Shown: positions 54,355-54,911 of the stretch, one piece after another
Layout: each line of letters starts with the position of its first letter
Numbering within the stretch: position 1 is the first letter of the stretch
Source of the DNA: Bryobacterales bacterium
Lineage (GTDB): Bacteria; Acidobacteriota; Terriglobia; Bryobacterales; Bryobacteraceae
Assembly (NCBI GenBank): GCA_016789745.1
Contig: JAEUQF010000066.1
Coordinates: 1 to 54,911 of the forward strand
Direction: 5' to 3'
DNA length: 54,911 nt
The notes under the pieces: model-generated
Database searches by the model: none
What the model saw: only the letters and a program-made list of their open reading frames with translations
Told to the model about the DNA's origin: nothing
Program-made: the position numbers and the translations under genes

Positions 54355-54911
54355 ATGAAAAACCTCTCTCGTCGAAGCTTCTTCCAGGGCGCCGCGCTCG
54401 CGGTTTCCGCGACGCGCGTACAGGGCGCCAATGATCGCATCACCGTCGGCCTCATCGGTATCGGCGGCCGCGGCACGGCCCACCTGAATGGGTATGTCAA
54501 GATCCCTTCGGCCCAAATCACCGCCCTCTGCGACGTGAACCAGGCCGCCCGCGAACGCGCGCAGACGCGCCTCACCACTGCCGGCACGGAGAAGGCAAAA
54601 GAGTACGCCGACATGCGTGACCTGTTCGCCGACAAGTCCGTCGACGCCGTCAGCGTCGCTACGCCCAACCACTGGCATGCCCTCACCGCCATCTGGGCCT
54701 GCCAGGCCGGCAAGGACGTCTACGTCGAAAAGCCCGCCAGCTATAACATCCACGAAAGCTGGCGCATGGTCGAAGTCGCCCGCCAGACCAAGCGCATGGT
54801 TCAGGTCGGCTCCCAATCCCGCAGCATCCCCGGCTGCATCAAGGCCATGCAACTGCTGAAAGAAGGCGTCATCGGCGAGGTTTACATGGCCAAGGGGCTC
54901 TGCTTCAAACG
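54355..54911 (+). CDS. Gfo/Idh/MocA family oxidoreductase, partial (C-terminus off window)
   Basis: 185 codons are visible from ATG 54355 to the window edge. MKNLSRRSFFQGAALAVSAT is a Tat signal. The NAD(P)-binding fold begins ITVGLIGIGGRGTAHLNGY, followed by ITALCDVNQAARERA, VDAVSVATPNHWHALTAIWA and CQAGKDVYVEKPASYNIHE, where EKP carries the conserved catalytic-region Lys. Members are usually 330-450 residues and oxidise or epimerise sugars or their derivatives. A TAGAAT -10-like site at 54322-54327 may drive it. It is divergent from the DUF1549 operon with a 69-base spacer, and could belong to the same regulon. Confidence 0.9.
   Translation, partial: MKNLSRRSFFQGAALAVSATRVQGANDRITVGLIGIGGRGTAHLNGYVKIPSAQITALCDVNQAARERAQTRLTTAGTEKAKEYADMRDLFADKSVDAVSVATPNHWHALTAIWACQAGKDVYVEKPASYNIHESWRMVEVARQTKRMVQVGSQSRSIPGCIKAMQLLKEGVIGEVYMAKGLCFK

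Overview
The window is a piece of a GC-rich chromosome that looks like an acidobacterium of the Solibacteres/Bryobacterales type. The family content suggests this, since no marker gene is present: large Oar-like TonB-dependent receptors with an N-terminal carboxypeptidase-regulatory-like domain, a duplicated-core ADOP/MacB permease, two DUF1549/DUF1553 + DUF1501 modules, a DUF2934 protein, a YVTN/Kelch propeller protein, a PEP-CTERM protein and many Tat signals. I see no rRNA or tRNA gene, CRISPR array, prophage or intact insertion sequence.

Layout. 1-1808 (-) is a permease truncated by the window edge, divergent from a TonB-type receptor (2070-5522, +) that ends in a good terminator. A 630-base gap holds a decayed Rpn/DUF4351 nuclease remnant. 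6152-11595 (-) is a run of four genes: secreted beta-rich protein, gamma-glutamylcyclotransferase-like protein, secreted unknown and a second receptor. Next upstream is an unrecognised protein with a possible caspase-like fold (11755-12693, -). 12816-16696 (+) is the first cytochrome-like DUF1549/DUF1553 + DUF1501 pair, convergent with a CHASE hybrid histidine kinase. 19039-21606 (-) is an exported HIT protein, altronate dehydratase-like UxaA and a thioesterase. 21670-29777 is mixed: glycosyltransferase 39, DUF2934 protein, GMC oxidoreductase, M61 peptidase, His-rich exported protein, small zinc-ribbon membrane protein, gluconate 2-dehydrogenase subunit-3-like protein and CoA transferase. 29785-37658 holds a lineage-type hypothetical, an ABC exporter, a gene broken by a stop codon, alpha-glucan phosphorylase and a coupled pair of related TIM-barrel-like proteins, the second fused to a DoxX-like membrane domain. 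37710-42735 (-) holds PEP-CTERM, Kelch/YVTN and frameshifted TolB-like genes. 42796-45699 (+) is TldD/TldE. Then come a small membrane protein, a metallo-beta-lactamase-fold hydrolase and a Tat-exported SelA-like PLP enzyme. 54285-49119 (-) is the second DUF1549 - DUF1501 - PPC operon, coupled by ATGA and TGATG overlaps and divergent from a partial Gfo/Idh/MocA oxidoreductase at the right edge.

How the genes may work together. Much of the window encodes envelope or exported proteins: receptors, c-type-cytochrome-like proteins, DUF1501 (alkaline-phosphatase-like fold), Tat-exported enzymes, HIT and M61 hydrolases. With UxaA, GMC/gluconate-dehydrogenase parts and Gfo/Idh/MocA this suggests oxidative use of plant- or microbe-derived carbohydrate; that is inference. 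The points most worth a second look are the exported PLP enzyme, the DoxX-barrel fusion beside its stand-alone paralogue, the double-hairpin repeat that sits in frame inside a coding sequence, the Tat-tagged TldD beside an untagged TldE, and three decayed genes.
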